This document shows, one piece after another, positions 18,197-26,988 of a stretch of DNA of 64,000 nt. A model generated the notes under the pieces. It was not told the origin of the DNA. It did no database searches and saw nothing but the letters and a program-made list of their open reading frames with translations. This DNA comes from JALSRK01 sp964461995. Its GTDB lineage: Bacteria; Acidobacteriota; Terriglobia; Bryobacterales; Bryobacteraceae. The DNA lies in contig CAYWXL010000011.1 in the NCBI GenBank assembly GCA_964461995.1, forward strand, positions 30,112 to 94,111, written 5' to 3'. How positions within the stretch are numbered: position 1 is the first letter of the stretch; every line of letters begins with the position of its first letter. A program made the position numbers and the translations under genes.

Positions 18197-18688
18197 ATGA
18201 GCACAGCACCAGTTTCGGTCTCGGTTCGGAGGAGAGGGCAGCGGGGCAATACGATGGTCGAAGCGGCCTTCGTCATTGTCCCGCTGCTAGCTCTGATCTT
18301 CGCGATCATCGACTTCGGACTCGCCATCTTCGTTCGTAGCACCCTCCAGCACGCTACGCGCGAAGGCGTCCGATACGCCATCACGTATCGGACTTTTACG
18401 GGCATGGGTCACGACGCCTCGATCAAGAAGGTGGTCCAGGAGGCCGCCATGGGGTTCCTGGACGGTCAAGAGAACCTGAACAAGATCAAAATCCGCTATT
18501 ACGATCCTTCGAACTTGACGGAGGTGGCCGACAACTCGCCGGGAAACATCATCGAGGTCTCGGTGGAGAACTATACCTGGGGCTGGCTGGCTCAACTGAT
18601 GCGGGATGCCCCGCCTCTACAGATTACGACACGGTCCTCGGACCGTATGGAAGGACTTCCGCCGGGGCAGAATCCGCCGCCGCGGTAA
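18197..18688 (+). CDS. TadE-like minor pilin/pilus assembly protein
   Basis: 163 aa. A short basic N-terminus with RGNTMVEAAFVIVPLLALIFAIIDFG at residues 16-41 is the prepilin-like TadE motif, with Glu22 at the +5-like position and one transmembrane helix. The rest is a small extracytoplasmic domain. It is the first of three genes resembling the tadE/tadF/tadG end of a Flp (tight adherence) locus, although no TadA ATPase, CpaB-CpaE or Flp pilin gene is visible in the window. Confidence 0.82.
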   Translation: MSTAPVSVSVRRRGQRGNTMVEAAFVIVPLLALIFAIIDFGLAIFVRSTLQHATREGVRYAITYRTFTGMGHDASIKKVVQEAAMGFLDGQENLNKIKIRYYDPSNLTEVADNSPGNIIEVSVENYTWGWLAQLMRDAPPLQITTRSSDRMEGLPPGQNPPPR

Positions 18689-18713
18689 GACACGAGGGGA
18701 GGAAACAGCGGTT

Positions 18714-19328
18714 ATGCGGACGAGAACCAGACAGCAGGGAAACACGATCGTAGAGTTCGCCATTGCCTCGACGTTCCTCATCCCGCTGTTGCTGGGAACG
18801 GTCAACGTGGGCATGAACCTCAGCCGAAGCATCCAGGTGACCCAGCTCAGCCGAGACGCCGGTCATATGTACGTCCGTTTCGTGGACTTTTCCGAGCCCG
18901 CGAACCAGAATCTGATCGTCCGCCTGGCGGCCGGACTCGGAATGACGCGGACCGGCGGGAACGGGAAAGTGATTCTTACCCGCGTGATGATGATCGGCGA
19001 GGACGAGTGCACTGCCGGAGGGCTCCAGCTGCAAGAGTGCACGAACTACCTTCAGCCAGTCATTACTCAGCAGATCATCATCGGCAATGCGCTCTTGTCG
19101 CCGAGCGAGCTTGGCGAGCCTCCGTCCAGCTTGAAGGACCAAAAAGGCGAAATCAGCATGTCGGACTACTTGACCGACGTGCGCACCCGCGCGATCGGAT
19201 TCAACTCGATTCTGCCGCTGCAGCCTGGGGAGCTGGCCTACGTCGCCGAGGCGATCTTCGAGGCGCCGGAGTTCAACTTCCCGGGATTTTTCGAGGAGAC
19301 GCGGGTGTACGCGAGGACGATCTATTGA
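18714..19328 (+). CDS. TadE/TadF-like pilus assembly protein
   Basis: 204 aa from ATG 18714, which has an AGGGGAGG ribosome-binding site about 11 bases upstream; the frame also runs open upstream over the end of the previous gene but without a convincing start. RQQGNTIVEFAIASTFLIPLLLG at residues 5-27 is the TadE-type prepilin-like segment, with a single transmembrane helix, followed by an extracytoplasmic domain. It begins 25 bases after the first TadE gene and is almost certainly co-transcribed with it. Confidence 0.8.
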   Translation: MRTRTRQQGNTIVEFAIASTFLIPLLLGTVNVGMNLSRSIQVTQLSRDAGHMYVRFVDFSEPANQNLIVRLAAGLGMTRTGGNGKVILTRVMMIGEDECTAGGLQLQECTNYLQPVITQQIIIGNALLSPSELGEPPSSLKDQKGEISMSDYLTDVRTRAIGFNSILPLQPGELAYVAEAIFEAPEFNFPGFFEETRVYARTIY

Positions 19329-19355
19329 GCGAAACGCCGCGAAAGGAGTGGCGCG

Positions 19356-19445
19356 GTGACGGCTGAAACGGGTTTGGAGGTCATGGCGGCGCAGACACGA
19401 CGACGGGTGGCTCCGGCCGGGGGCCGGACGCCTAGTTGGAACTAA
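19356..19445 (+). other. Possible 29-codon small ORF in the tad gap
   Basis: A GTG at 19356 preceded by AAAGGAG opens a 29-codon frame ending in TAA at 19443-19445, in the 260 bases between the second TadE gene and the VWA gene. It has no recognisable domain and could be chance; the rest of the gap shows nothing clear. Confidence 0.2.
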
Positions 19446-19588
19446 GGGAGTGGCCTTGAGAGAAGGGCGCCGGCGGCATCGTTTCCCGGTGGGAAAACCT
19501 AGCGGAATTCGACGAAAGACCGGATTCCAGCGGATTCCGGGCGCCGGTAGAGTCGAAAACGCGGAGAGTTGTCCCTGAGGGGGTTGCC

Positions 19589-21121
19589 ATGAGAGCCGTT
19601 ACACGAGGGAAAGGCGAACGTGGAATCGCACTGATGATCACCGCCCTTTCGACCTTGGTGATTGTGCCGGTCGTGGGGCTGGCCATCGACGCGGGTTTTC
19701 TTTACGTCGTGAAGGCGAAGCTGGTTGCGGCCACCGACGCGGCGGCGATCGCCGCGGCACGATCGCTATCGAAGGGTCTGACCCTTGCCGAACAAGAGAG
19801 TTCGGCCATCGCCCGCGCCCAGGCCTTTTTCAACGCGAATTTCCCCGATGGCTTTTTCAACACCAGGAACAAAAGCGTCACCGTACAGGTAGCCGAGACG
19901 GCATATCGTACCCGGACCGTGTACGTCCAGGGCTCCGTGGACGCGGGCCTGTACTTCATGCGGCTGTTCGGTTACGATCACACGACGGTCCGCTCCGCGG
20001 GCAAGGCCTCACGGCGCGACGTGAACGTCATTCTGGTTCTTGACCGGTCGGGTTCCATGGACGCCTCGAACTCTTGTGAGCCCATGAAGGAGGCGGCCCA
20101 ACTCTTCGTAAATCAGTTTGCCAACGGACGGGACCGGCTCGGGTTGATCACTTTCGGAATGAGCTACCTCACCGCGTTTCCGCCGAGCCAGGATTTCAAA
20201 CCCGGCTTGGCCAACACCATCGCTCAGATCGACTGTTCCGGCGGTACCGGTACCGCTCAAGCGCTGTGGAAAGGTTATGAACTCCTCCAGGCGATCGACG
20301 AGCCGGGTACCTTGAACCTGATTGTGTTCTTCACCGACGGTCTGCCGAACGGCATAACCGCTGAGTTCCCGGTGAAAAAGCTCTCCGACGTTCGTTACGG
20401 CCACGGGTGGTACCCTTACAGTTCGACCCGCTACTTGTACAATATGGAGCCTAGCCCTTGCCGGGACGCCAACGGAGAGCGGTACGACCGGAGGCCCTGG
20501 GATCGCTACCGCCGCTATTATGCGCCGAACTGGAACCCATACTGGAATCCCCAACCGAAGACCGGTGTCCTGGCGGCGCAGGGTAACGCCACCTACTCGC
20601 TCGGCTACACGTATGGGATCACTTACATGCAAGCGGCGTCCGTTACGAATCACCGCGAAGTGCCGATTTCAGACAGTTATGGGTGTGACTTCGCCAGCAA
20701 CGGCTGGAAGGTGCGGCGCGATATCGCCTATATCCCGGACTACGACCTATACGGCAACTCCACCCGGGGATATCTGCCCGTTTACACGTTCCCGGCCGGA
20801 CACCCGTACGCAGGCAAGATTCGTCCTGACCGGCCGATCAGCATTGGACGGGCGTCAAAGAACGCGGCCGACAACGCCGCCCGCCGCATGCGGCAGGATC
20901 CCCGTCTCAGCGTCGTCATCTATACGATCGGCCTGGGTGACCCGACTGGAACGGTTACCCCTCCGGACGACGATTTCATGATGCGCGTAGCCAACGACCC
21001 CAACAGTCCGGCTTACAACCCGAACGAACCGGAGGGGCTGTACGTCTTCGCCCCGGACCGCGGGCAGCTTGCCCAGGCGTTCTATCGGGTAGCTTCCGAG
21101 ATTCTGCGCCTGTCGCAGTAG
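19589..21121 (+). CDS. TadG-like protein with von Willebrand factor A domain
   Basis: 510 aa. The N-terminus (GERGIALMITALSTLVIVPVVGLAIDAG) is the TadG/TadE-like membrane anchor, followed by a DAAAIAAARSL helix typical of Flp-associated TadG proteins. A VWA domain follows near residue 148 with an intact MIDAS: DRSGSM, GGTGTAQAL and FFTDGLPNG. A roughly 100-residue insertion rich in Tyr, Trp, Arg and Pro (RPWDRYRRYYAPNWNPYWNP) sits within the domain. A metal-dependent adhesion role at the cell surface is inferred. It belongs to the small TadE-TadE-TadG cluster. Confidence 0.85.
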   Translation: MRAVTRGKGERGIALMITALSTLVIVPVVGLAIDAGFLYVVKAKLVAATDAAAIAAARSLSKGLTLAEQESSAIARAQAFFNANFPDGFFNTRNKSVTVQVAETAYRTRTVYVQGSVDAGLYFMRLFGYDHTTVRSAGKASRRDVNVILVLDRSGSMDASNSCEPMKEAAQLFVNQFANGRDRLGLITFGMSYLTAFPPSQDFKPGLANTIAQIDCSGGTGTAQALWKGYELLQAIDEPGTLNLIVFFTDGLPNGITAEFPVKKLSDVRYGHGWYPYSSTRYLYNMEPSPCRDANGERYDRRPWDRYRRYYAPNWNPYWNPQPKTGVLAAQGNATYSLGYTYGITYMQAASVTNHREVPISDSYGCDFASNGWKVRRDIAYIPDYDLYGNSTRGYLPVYTFPAGHPYAGKIRPDRPISIGRASKNAADNAARRMRQDPRLSVVIYTIGLGDPTGTVTPPDDDFMMRVANDPNSPAYNPNEPEGLYVFAPDRGQLAQAFYRVASEILRLSQ

Positions 21122-21603
21122 CGCCCGCTCACAGCGGTCGCGGAGTATCCTCCGATCCCGGGGGGTGGACCCGCCCCCGGGTCTCCGCAGACTGAACTGC
21201 GTGACACGGACCTCTATCTTCCGGGCGCTGTGCCGCCGATCGCGAAAGTCACCTAGACGCGGCCTTTGCTGGTCCGCCATTCGGGGGTCCTTCCAGCAGG
21301 CCGCCTTCGTGAGGCGGGGCCCCGTCGCGGGCCACTTGCCGTCCTGGGTTGGTCGCCGCGGAGCGCGGAGTACCGCCCACTTCGAAGATCGGCTCCCCCG
21401 CTTTTCCTGACCGGCCGAGGGTCCCGGTCCCGGATCTCCGCCAAGAGTCCGCTTTGCCTTCCCCATTGCCCGGTCCTTCTCGATCTATGGACCCACCGGA
21501 GGAGCCGGTACGGTTCAAGTTTTGATGACCATTTCGCGTCGGACGAAGCTAAAGTCTCCTGGTCCCGTGCGGTGTGGGAAAATGAGGGGTTCTGGAGTGC
21601 ACC
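21122..21603. other. 482-base non-coding gap with strong hairpins before acnA
   Basis: No credible gene. GCGGAG (21140-21145) pairs with CTCCGC (21183-21188), enclosing an 8-bp stem CCCGGGGG/CCCCCGGG (21157-21164 with 21174-21181). A second hairpin has stem CCGCCT/AGGCGG (21301-21306 with 21312-21317) and a 5-base loop. The first may end the tad transcript despite lacking a T-run; the rest could be a long acnA leader. I recognise no known riboswitch. Confidence 0.5.
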
Positions 21604-24267
21604 ATGATGCCTGTTGTCAATTCTTTCAACGCTGAGAGCACGCTTCGCGTGGGTGATCGCGAATACCGGATATTCCGTCTCGATGCTCTGGAGAAGGCGG
21701 GTGTAGGGACGGTCTCCCGCCTGCCCTACTCGATCAAGATCCTGCTCGAGAACCTGTTGCGCCATGAGGACGGCCGGACGGTCCGTGCCGAGGACATTGA
21801 ATTCGTGGCGAAATGGGACGGCAAGCCGGTCCAGAAAGAGATCAGCTTCATGCCGGCCCGGGTCCTGCTGCAGGACTTCACGGGCGTGCCGGCGGTGGTC
21901 GATCTGGCCGCGATGCGCGACGCGCTCAAGGAGATGGGCGCCGATCCGAAGAAGGCGAACCCGCTGCTGCCAGTGGACTTGGTGATCGACCATTCCGTGC
22001 AGGTGGACAAGTTCGGCTCGCCGGATGCAGTGGACTTCAACGCCCTGATGGAGTTCCATCGCAACCGGGAACGGTACGCTTTCCTGCGTTGGGGGCAGCA
22101 GGCGTTCCGGAACTTCCGCGTGGTGCCGCCGGACACAGGCATCGTGCACCAGATCAATCTGGAGTACCTGGCTAGCGTGGTCTTTCTGAAGAACCACGGG
22201 GCTGCCGCCGCCTACCCGGACACGCTGGTGGGCACGGATTCGCACACGACGATGATCAACGGGCTCGGCGTCCTGGGCTGGGGCGTGGGGGGCATCGAAG
22301 CCGAGGCGTGTATGCTGGGCCAACCGATCTCGATGCTGCTGCCGCCGGTGGTGGGCTTCAAGCTTTACGGCGAGCTACCCGAGGGCGCTACGGCGACGGA
22401 CCTGGTGCTGACGGTGACCGAGCTGCTGCGCAAGAAAGGGGTGGTCGGCAAGTTCGTCGAATACTACGGCCCGGGGCTGGCTTCGCTAACGCTGGCCGAC
22501 CGCGCCACGATCGCCAACATGGGTCCGGAATACGGCGCCACGGCGGGCTTCTTCCCGGTGGACGAGCTGACCCTCGAGTACCTGCGGCTCACCGGGCGGA
22601 GCGAGGAGCAGGTGGCGCTGGTCGAGGGGTATTGCAAGGAGCAGGGCCTGTTCCGCACGCCGCAGTCGCCCGAGCCGGTCTTCTCGGAAACCGTGGAGCT
22701 GGATCTGGGAACGGTGAGGCCCTCGCTGGCCGGGCCGAAGCGGCCCCAGGACCGCATCGAGCTGCCGGAGATGAAGAAAGCGTTCGTGAGCCTGGTCCAG
22801 GGTGAGCCGAAGCGCGCCGAGGTGGAGCTCGGCGGCCGCAAGGAAACGATCCAGGACGGCGCGGTGGTCATCGCGGCGATCACCAGTTGCACGAACACCT
22901 CGAACCCGTCGGTGATGCTGGGGGCCGGCCTGGTGGCGAAAAAGGCAGTCGAGCGGGGGCTGACGGTGAAGCCGTGGGTGAAGACGTCGCTCGCGCCGGG
23001 CTCGAAGGTGGTGACGGACTACCTGCGGGAATCCGGACTGCTGGCGGCGCTTGAGCAGTTGAAGTTCCACGTGGTGGGCTACGGCTGCACCACCTGCATT
23101 GGCAACTCCGGGCCGTTGCCCGAGCCGGTGGCCAAGGCGGTGACCGAGAGCGGGCTGATCGCCGCCAGCGTGCTGAGCGGCAACCGCAACTTCGAGGGCC
23201 GGGTGAACCCGCTCACCCGCGCCAACTACCTCGCCTCGCCGCCGCTGGTGGTGGCCTACGCGATCGCCGGCCGGGTGGACATCGACCTGACCCGGGAGCC
23301 TCTGGGGAAAGATAGAGATGGCAACGACGTCTTCCTGAAGGACATCTGGCCGGCGCCTGGGGAACTGCGCGAGGTAATGGCCAAGAGCGTCCGCCCGGAG
23401 ATGTTCCGCGAGGCCTATGGACGGGTCTTCGAGGGTAGCGAACAGTGGCGGGCCATCCAGGTGCCGGAGGGGGACTCCTACGCCTGGGACGAGAAATCGA
23501 CCTACGTGAAGCACCCGCCCTTCTTCGAAAACATGAGCGGGCCGGGTGAGAAGCTGGCGGACCTGGGGGGCCTGCGGACGCTGCTCGTGCTCGGCGACAC
23601 CGTGACGACGGACCACATCTCGCCGGCCGGAGCCATCCCGCCGGACAGCCCCGCCGGGCAGTACCTGATCGCCCACGGCGTCGAGCCCAAGGACTTCAAC
23701 AGCTACGGCTCGCGGCGCGGGAACCACGAAGTGATGATGCGGGGCACTTTCGCCAACATCCGCATCCGCAACCAGCTCGCCCCGGGTACCGAGGGCGGCT
23801 GGACGCGGCACCAGCCCTCGGGCGAGCAGATGACGGTCTTCGACGCCGCCATGCGCTACAAGCAGGAGGGCGTGGGGCTGATCGTGATCGCCGGCAAGGA
23901 GTATGGCACGGGCTCCTCACGCGACTGGGCGGCGAAAGGCCCGGCGCTGCTAGGGGTGAAGGCCGTGCTGGCCGAGAGCTTCGAGCGCATCCACCGGTCA
24001 AACCTGGTGGGGATGGGAATCCTGCCGGTGGAGTTCCTGCCCGGAGAGAACCGCGAGAGCCTGGGGCTGACCGGAACCGAAGAGTACTCGATCGAAGGCC
24101 TTGAGCAGGCGGTCGCCGGCGACCGGATCGCCACCATGAGGGCCCGGGCCGCCGACGGCTCGGAGAAGAGCTTCCGGGTGAAGGTGCGGCTGGATACGCC
24201 CAAAGAGGTGGACTACTACCGCCACGGCGGCATCCTGAAGTACGTGCTACGGCAACTGGCTCAGTGA
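21604..24267 (+). CDS. acnA: Aconitate hydratase (AcnA/IRP type)
   Basis: 887 aa, full length for the monomeric AcnA class, which isomerises citrate and isocitrate in the TCA cycle using a [4Fe-4S] cluster. The cluster ligands are Cys429 in SCTNTSNPS and Cys495/Cys498 in GCTTCIGNSGPL. The substrate-binding GTDSHTTMINGLGVLGWGVG and the C-terminal swivel domain (GEKLADLGGLRTLLVLGDTVTTDHISPAGAI; YGSRRGNHEVMMRGTFANIR; GKEYGTGSSRDWAAKG) are intact. Two in-frame ATGs (21604, 21607) follow a GGAG box. The long structured leader may regulate it. Confidence 0.97.
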   Translation: MMPVVNSFNAESTLRVGDREYRIFRLDALEKAGVGTVSRLPYSIKILLENLLRHEDGRTVRAEDIEFVAKWDGKPVQKEISFMPARVLLQDFTGVPAVVDLAAMRDALKEMGADPKKANPLLPVDLVIDHSVQVDKFGSPDAVDFNALMEFHRNRERYAFLRWGQQAFRNFRVVPPDTGIVHQINLEYLASVVFLKNHGAAAAYPDTLVGTDSHTTMINGLGVLGWGVGGIEAEACMLGQPISMLLPPVVGFKLYGELPEGATATDLVLTVTELLRKKGVVGKFVEYYGPGLASLTLADRATIANMGPEYGATAGFFPVDELTLEYLRLTGRSEEQVALVEGYCKEQGLFRTPQSPEPVFSETVELDLGTVRPSLAGPKRPQDRIELPEMKKAFVSLVQGEPKRAEVELGGRKETIQDGAVVIAAITSCTNTSNPSVMLGAGLVAKKAVERGLTVKPWVKTSLAPGSKVVTDYLRESGLLAALEQLKFHVVGYGCTTCIGNSGPLPEPVAKAVTESGLIAASVLSGNRNFEGRVNPLTRANYLASPPLVVAYAIAGRVDIDLTREPLGKDRDGNDVFLKDIWPAPGELREVMAKSVRPEMFREAYGRVFEGSEQWRAIQVPEGDSYAWDEKSTYVKHPPFFENMSGPGEKLADLGGLRTLLVLGDTVTTDHISPAGAIPPDSPAGQYLIAHGVEPKDFNSYGSRRGNHEVMMRGTFANIRIRNQLAPGTEGGWTRHQPSGEQMTVFDAAMRYKQEGVGLIVIAGKEYGTGSSRDWAAKGPALLGVKAVLAESFERIHRSNLVGMGILPVEFLPGENRESLGLTGTEEYSIEGLEQAVAGDRIATMRARAADGSEKSFRVKVRLDTPKEVDYYRHGGILKYVLRQLAQ

Positions 24268-24301
24268 GCGGCGGGCAGTCCGGGGTAGCGGCCCCCGGGC
24301 T

Positions 24302-25108
24302 TCAATCCAGTACGCATACGAACTCGGCGATAGTGCGGATTTTTTCCGCTTCGGCTGAGTCGGGGTCGATCTCCCAGGCCTCGAACTCGGGGTTCAGCGG
24401 CTCCATGATGATCTTTTCGTGGCGCCAACTGTCGCCCTCGGTCCGCTTGAAGGACTTGTAGCGCTTGACGGTGTAGCGCTCGCCGCCCGCTTCGGACTCT
24501 TCGAGGTTCTCGACGAGTAGGAGCTTGCCCTGGCGCGTTCCGGCGACGCCGGCGCGGAAGACGCAGCGTGCGCCGTCGGGGATCACCGGCTCCATCGAGC
24601 GGCCGGTGACGGTGGCGACGAACATCTTGTTGTGCAGCCGGAGCTGCGGGGGAGCTTCCACCCATCCCTCGGGCTCGACGGCCACATTCTCACCGAACTT
24701 GCCCGCTGCGGCCCGGCAGGAGTAGACGGGCAGGTGGGTCTCAAAAGGGAGCACGGTGGAGGGGACGCGCTCGTTGTAGAGGCGGTTCAGGGCGCGGTCG
24801 AAATCCCCCAAAAGCACGGACTCCCGCTCGGAGATGCGCAGCACGTTCGAGAGCGTATCCTCGAGATGGGTCAGGAAGGTCTCGGGACCCATCTCGTGGG
24901 TCTTGGCGCGGAGGTCGTCCTCGAGGAGTTCCAGGACTTCAGCGTCTTCCTCGGGAGCGATTTCGTACCAGTCCCGCCGCAGGCGGAGCCCGAGGCGGCC
25001 GGTCTCGGGGTCATAGAGAATCACCCCGGCCGGCTCGGGTTCCCGTCCCGGCAGGGCGAGTTCCAGCACCGAGCAGGCCCCTTGCCGTGTTGCGGTCACG
25101 CCGGCCAT
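24302..25108 (-). CDS. S24-type (LexA-fold) peptidase domain protein without a helix-turn-helix
   Basis: 268 aa from ATG 25108, which sits 5-6 bases after a GAGGA box; an ATG at 25111 and a TTG at 25120 are alternatives. The C-terminal half is a LexA/UmuD-like serine peptidase fold: nucleophile Ser171 in GRSMEPVIPDG, general-base Lys215 in YTVKRYK, and a possible self-cleavage Ala135-Gly136 in RAAAGKF. The N-terminal 115 residues are not a DNA-binding domain; they begin with a small beta-rich module (AGVILYDPETGRLGLRLRRDW) and continue as an acidic helical segment. It could be an effector processed by auto-cleavage. It points toward acnA, 34 bases away. Confidence 0.75.
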   Translation of the reverse strand: MAGVTATRQGACSVLELALPGREPEPAGVILYDPETGRLGLRLRRDWYEIAPEEDAEVLELLEDDLRAKTHEMGPETFLTHLEDTLSNVLRISERESVLLGDFDRALNRLYNERVPSTVLPFETHLPVYSCRAAAGKFGENVAVEPEGWVEAPPQLRLHNKMFVATVTGRSMEPVIPDGARCVFRAGVAGTRQGKLLLVENLEESEAGGERYTVKRYKSFKRTEGDSWRHEKIIMEPLNPEFEAWEIDPDSAEAEKIRTIAEFVCVLD

Positions 25109-25182
25109 CATGTTCCTCAATCATCTTATCGGGATCGTGGACGGATGCGAGCAGAGGGGACCAGAGGAAAAAGATCCAGAGC

Positions 25183-26232
25183 TTACGGCGCGTACGGGTA
25201 ATACCCGCTCCGGTGCCGCACCTTTACGTTCGGCAGGTTGACCACGACCCGGATCTTACGGAAGATCCGCGGGTCGTCGTCGGCCGAAGTGGGCCGGTAG
25301 CGCAGGATGTAACGGGTGGTGATATCGCCGGTCAAAGCGGCGATCGTGTCGAAAAGCCGCTCGGCCAAGTGCGAGGCATAACTGCCGGTCCCTACCGTCA
25401 GAGCGTAATTGCCCGCATCCTGGGGCTTGGACAGGTAGCCGGCGACGTCGTCGTAAATGTCATCCAGCGGATACTCGACGCGGCCGCCGGTCTCGCGGGC
25501 CAGCCGGACAAGGTTGCTCTCCTCTTCTCCATAGAACTCGAAAGCCACGGTGGAGATGCCGTAGATGGTCACCAGGTTGCGCTGGGCCACCTCGATCGCC
25601 TCCTCGAGGGTCCGGTTGCTGGCGTTGTCATGGCCGTCGCCCATGATGATCAGCACGCGCCGGGGCTCGATAGGTTCACCTTCGACGAGCTGGCGGCTGG
25701 TGCATGCCATGTAGATGGCGTCGAACAGCGCCGCTCCGCCGCCCGGCTTCATCTCCCGGATGGCATCGAGGATGGGCCCTGGCTCCCAGGTGGTGTTCAC
25801 GAGCAGTTCCGGCTCGTTGGCATAAGAAATGAGGTAGCCGCTAAAACGGGGATCTTCGGGCATCAGCGCCAGAACGAGCTCGATGGCCGCCTCCCGGAAG
25901 CGCTTCCACCGCAGCCGGATCGTGTTGGACTGCTCGATGAGGAAGCCGATGACGATGGGCTGGTTGTGCTCGGCGCTGAAGAAGGTGATCTCCTGCTCGA
26001 CGCCCTGGTCGAAGATCTTGAAGTCTTCCTTGGTGAGGTTGGTGACGAACCGGCCCTTCTCGTCGGTCACGCTGACCGGCACGATGACCTCATCCACCCG
26101 GACCCGGATCGGGGAGGCGCCTTCTTCGCCGGCGTATTGGGATTGTCCGCCGGCCGCCGGCTCAGGCTCCGAACCGGCCTGGCCGAAGAGGAGCGACGCC
26201 GCCAGGCACCCGGCAAGTAAACGACCCAGCAT
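25183..26232 (-). CDS. VWFA-related acidobacterial domain protein
   Basis: 349 aa with a signal peptide ending near residue 18. The conserved opening is IRVRVDEVIVPVSVTDEKGRFV then LTKEDFKIFDQGVEQEI, followed by the VWA fold and a C-terminal FRKIRVVVNLPNVKVRHRSGYY, the hallmark of this large acidobacterial secreted family. The metal site is altered: the canonical DxSxS is EQSNT, and the GGT element reads GGGAAL, so divalent metal binding may be weakened. No function is established for the family; ligand binding at the envelope is presumed. The gene heads a minus-strand unit with the S24 peptidase 75 bases downstream. Confidence 0.88.
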   Translation of the reverse strand: MLGRLLAGCLAASLLFGQAGSEPEPAAGGQSQYAGEEGASPIRVRVDEVIVPVSVTDEKGRFVTNLTKEDFKIFDQGVEQEITFFSAEHNQPIVIGFLIEQSNTIRLRWKRFREAAIELVLALMPEDPRFSGYLISYANEPELLVNTTWEPGPILDAIREMKPGGGAALFDAIYMACTSRQLVEGEPIEPRRVLIIMGDGHDNASNRTLEEAIEVAQRNLVTIYGISTVAFEFYGEEESNLVRLARETGGRVEYPLDDIYDDVAGYLSKPQDAGNYALTVGTGSYASHLAERLFDTIAALTGDITTRYILRYRPTSADDDPRIFRKIRVVVNLPNVKVRHRSGYYPYAP

Positions 26233-26352
26233 CGGTGGATACTCCCTGCCTCGATTATACTGGACGGCCGCAGGAACCGAGACGTTGCCGCCAGGTACCG
26301 GGCGCCGAGTTTACACCGTTCCCCGCCGGTCTGGTCCAGAAGGCGAAAGCTC

Positions 26353-26988
26353 TCACCGGGCCGGATAGCCGACGGCTTGGGCCAGGATGATCTGCTGGTC
26401 CCGGCGCAACCCGAGCAGCCGGGCCAGGGGCGGGGCGTCGGTGGAAGCGTGAATCACGGTCCCAAGACCTTCGGAAGCGCAGTACAGATAGACGTTCTGT
26501 CCGATGAAGCCGGCGTGGGCGTAAGCGAATTTCTCCTTTTCCCAGACTGGGGTGCGCGGGGTCCGGCCGTGGTCCGCTACGTAGACGAGGCTCACCGGGG
26601 CCTGGGCTGAGTAAGCCGCCGTACCGGTGGCGGCCCGGTGGTCCCCTTCGAGGACTGGATGCAGAGCGTGGCGGGCGGGCAAGTAGAGGTAGACGCCGTC
26701 GGCGGTGAAGACGTAGATGTCGATCTCCTGCTGGTTCCAGGCCGAAGGAGCGGTGCGCATGCCAGCGTCGGGCCGGTTGATGCCGAAGGCTGCCCAGAGC
26801 AGGTTGGAAAGGACCTGCTCTGGCAGGGGCTTGGAGCTGAAATCCCGGGTCGAACGGCGGGTTTTGAGCGCCTGCATCAAAGGACGCCCGCCGGTGGTGT
26901 CCGGCGGAGGGAGCTGGACGGCCTCGGTGGCGGCGAGAGGCGCTGCGGCGACAACGCTGCAGAGGAAGGCCTTTGCAATCACTCTCAT
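26353..26988 (-). CDS. Exported SagB/ThcOx-type nitroreductase family protein
   Basis: 211 aa from ATG 26988. Residues 1-22 look like a signal peptide (MRVIAKAFLCSVVAAAPLAA). The nitroreductase fold follows: ALKTRRSTRDFSSKPLPEQVLSNLLWAAFGINRP binds FMN phosphate in the family, then TAPSAWNQQEIDIYVF and AGFIGQNVYLYCASEGLGTV, and a C-terminal QAVGYP. These are FMN oxidoreductases; the SagB/ThcOx branch oxidises azolines, though no peptide-cyclase partner is near. Export of a flavoprotein through Sec is unusual. The frame is open to 27162 but the upstream part has no family similarity. Confidence 0.8.
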   Translation of the reverse strand: MRVIAKAFLCSVVAAAPLAATEAVQLPPPDTTGGRPLMQALKTRRSTRDFSSKPLPEQVLSNLLWAAFGINRPDAGMRTAPSAWNQQEIDIYVFTADGVYLYLPARHALHPVLEGDHRAATGTAAYSAQAPVSLVYVADHGRTPRTPVWEKEKFAYAHAGFIGQNVYLYCASEGLGTVIHASTDAPPLARLLGLRRDQQIILAQAVGYPAR

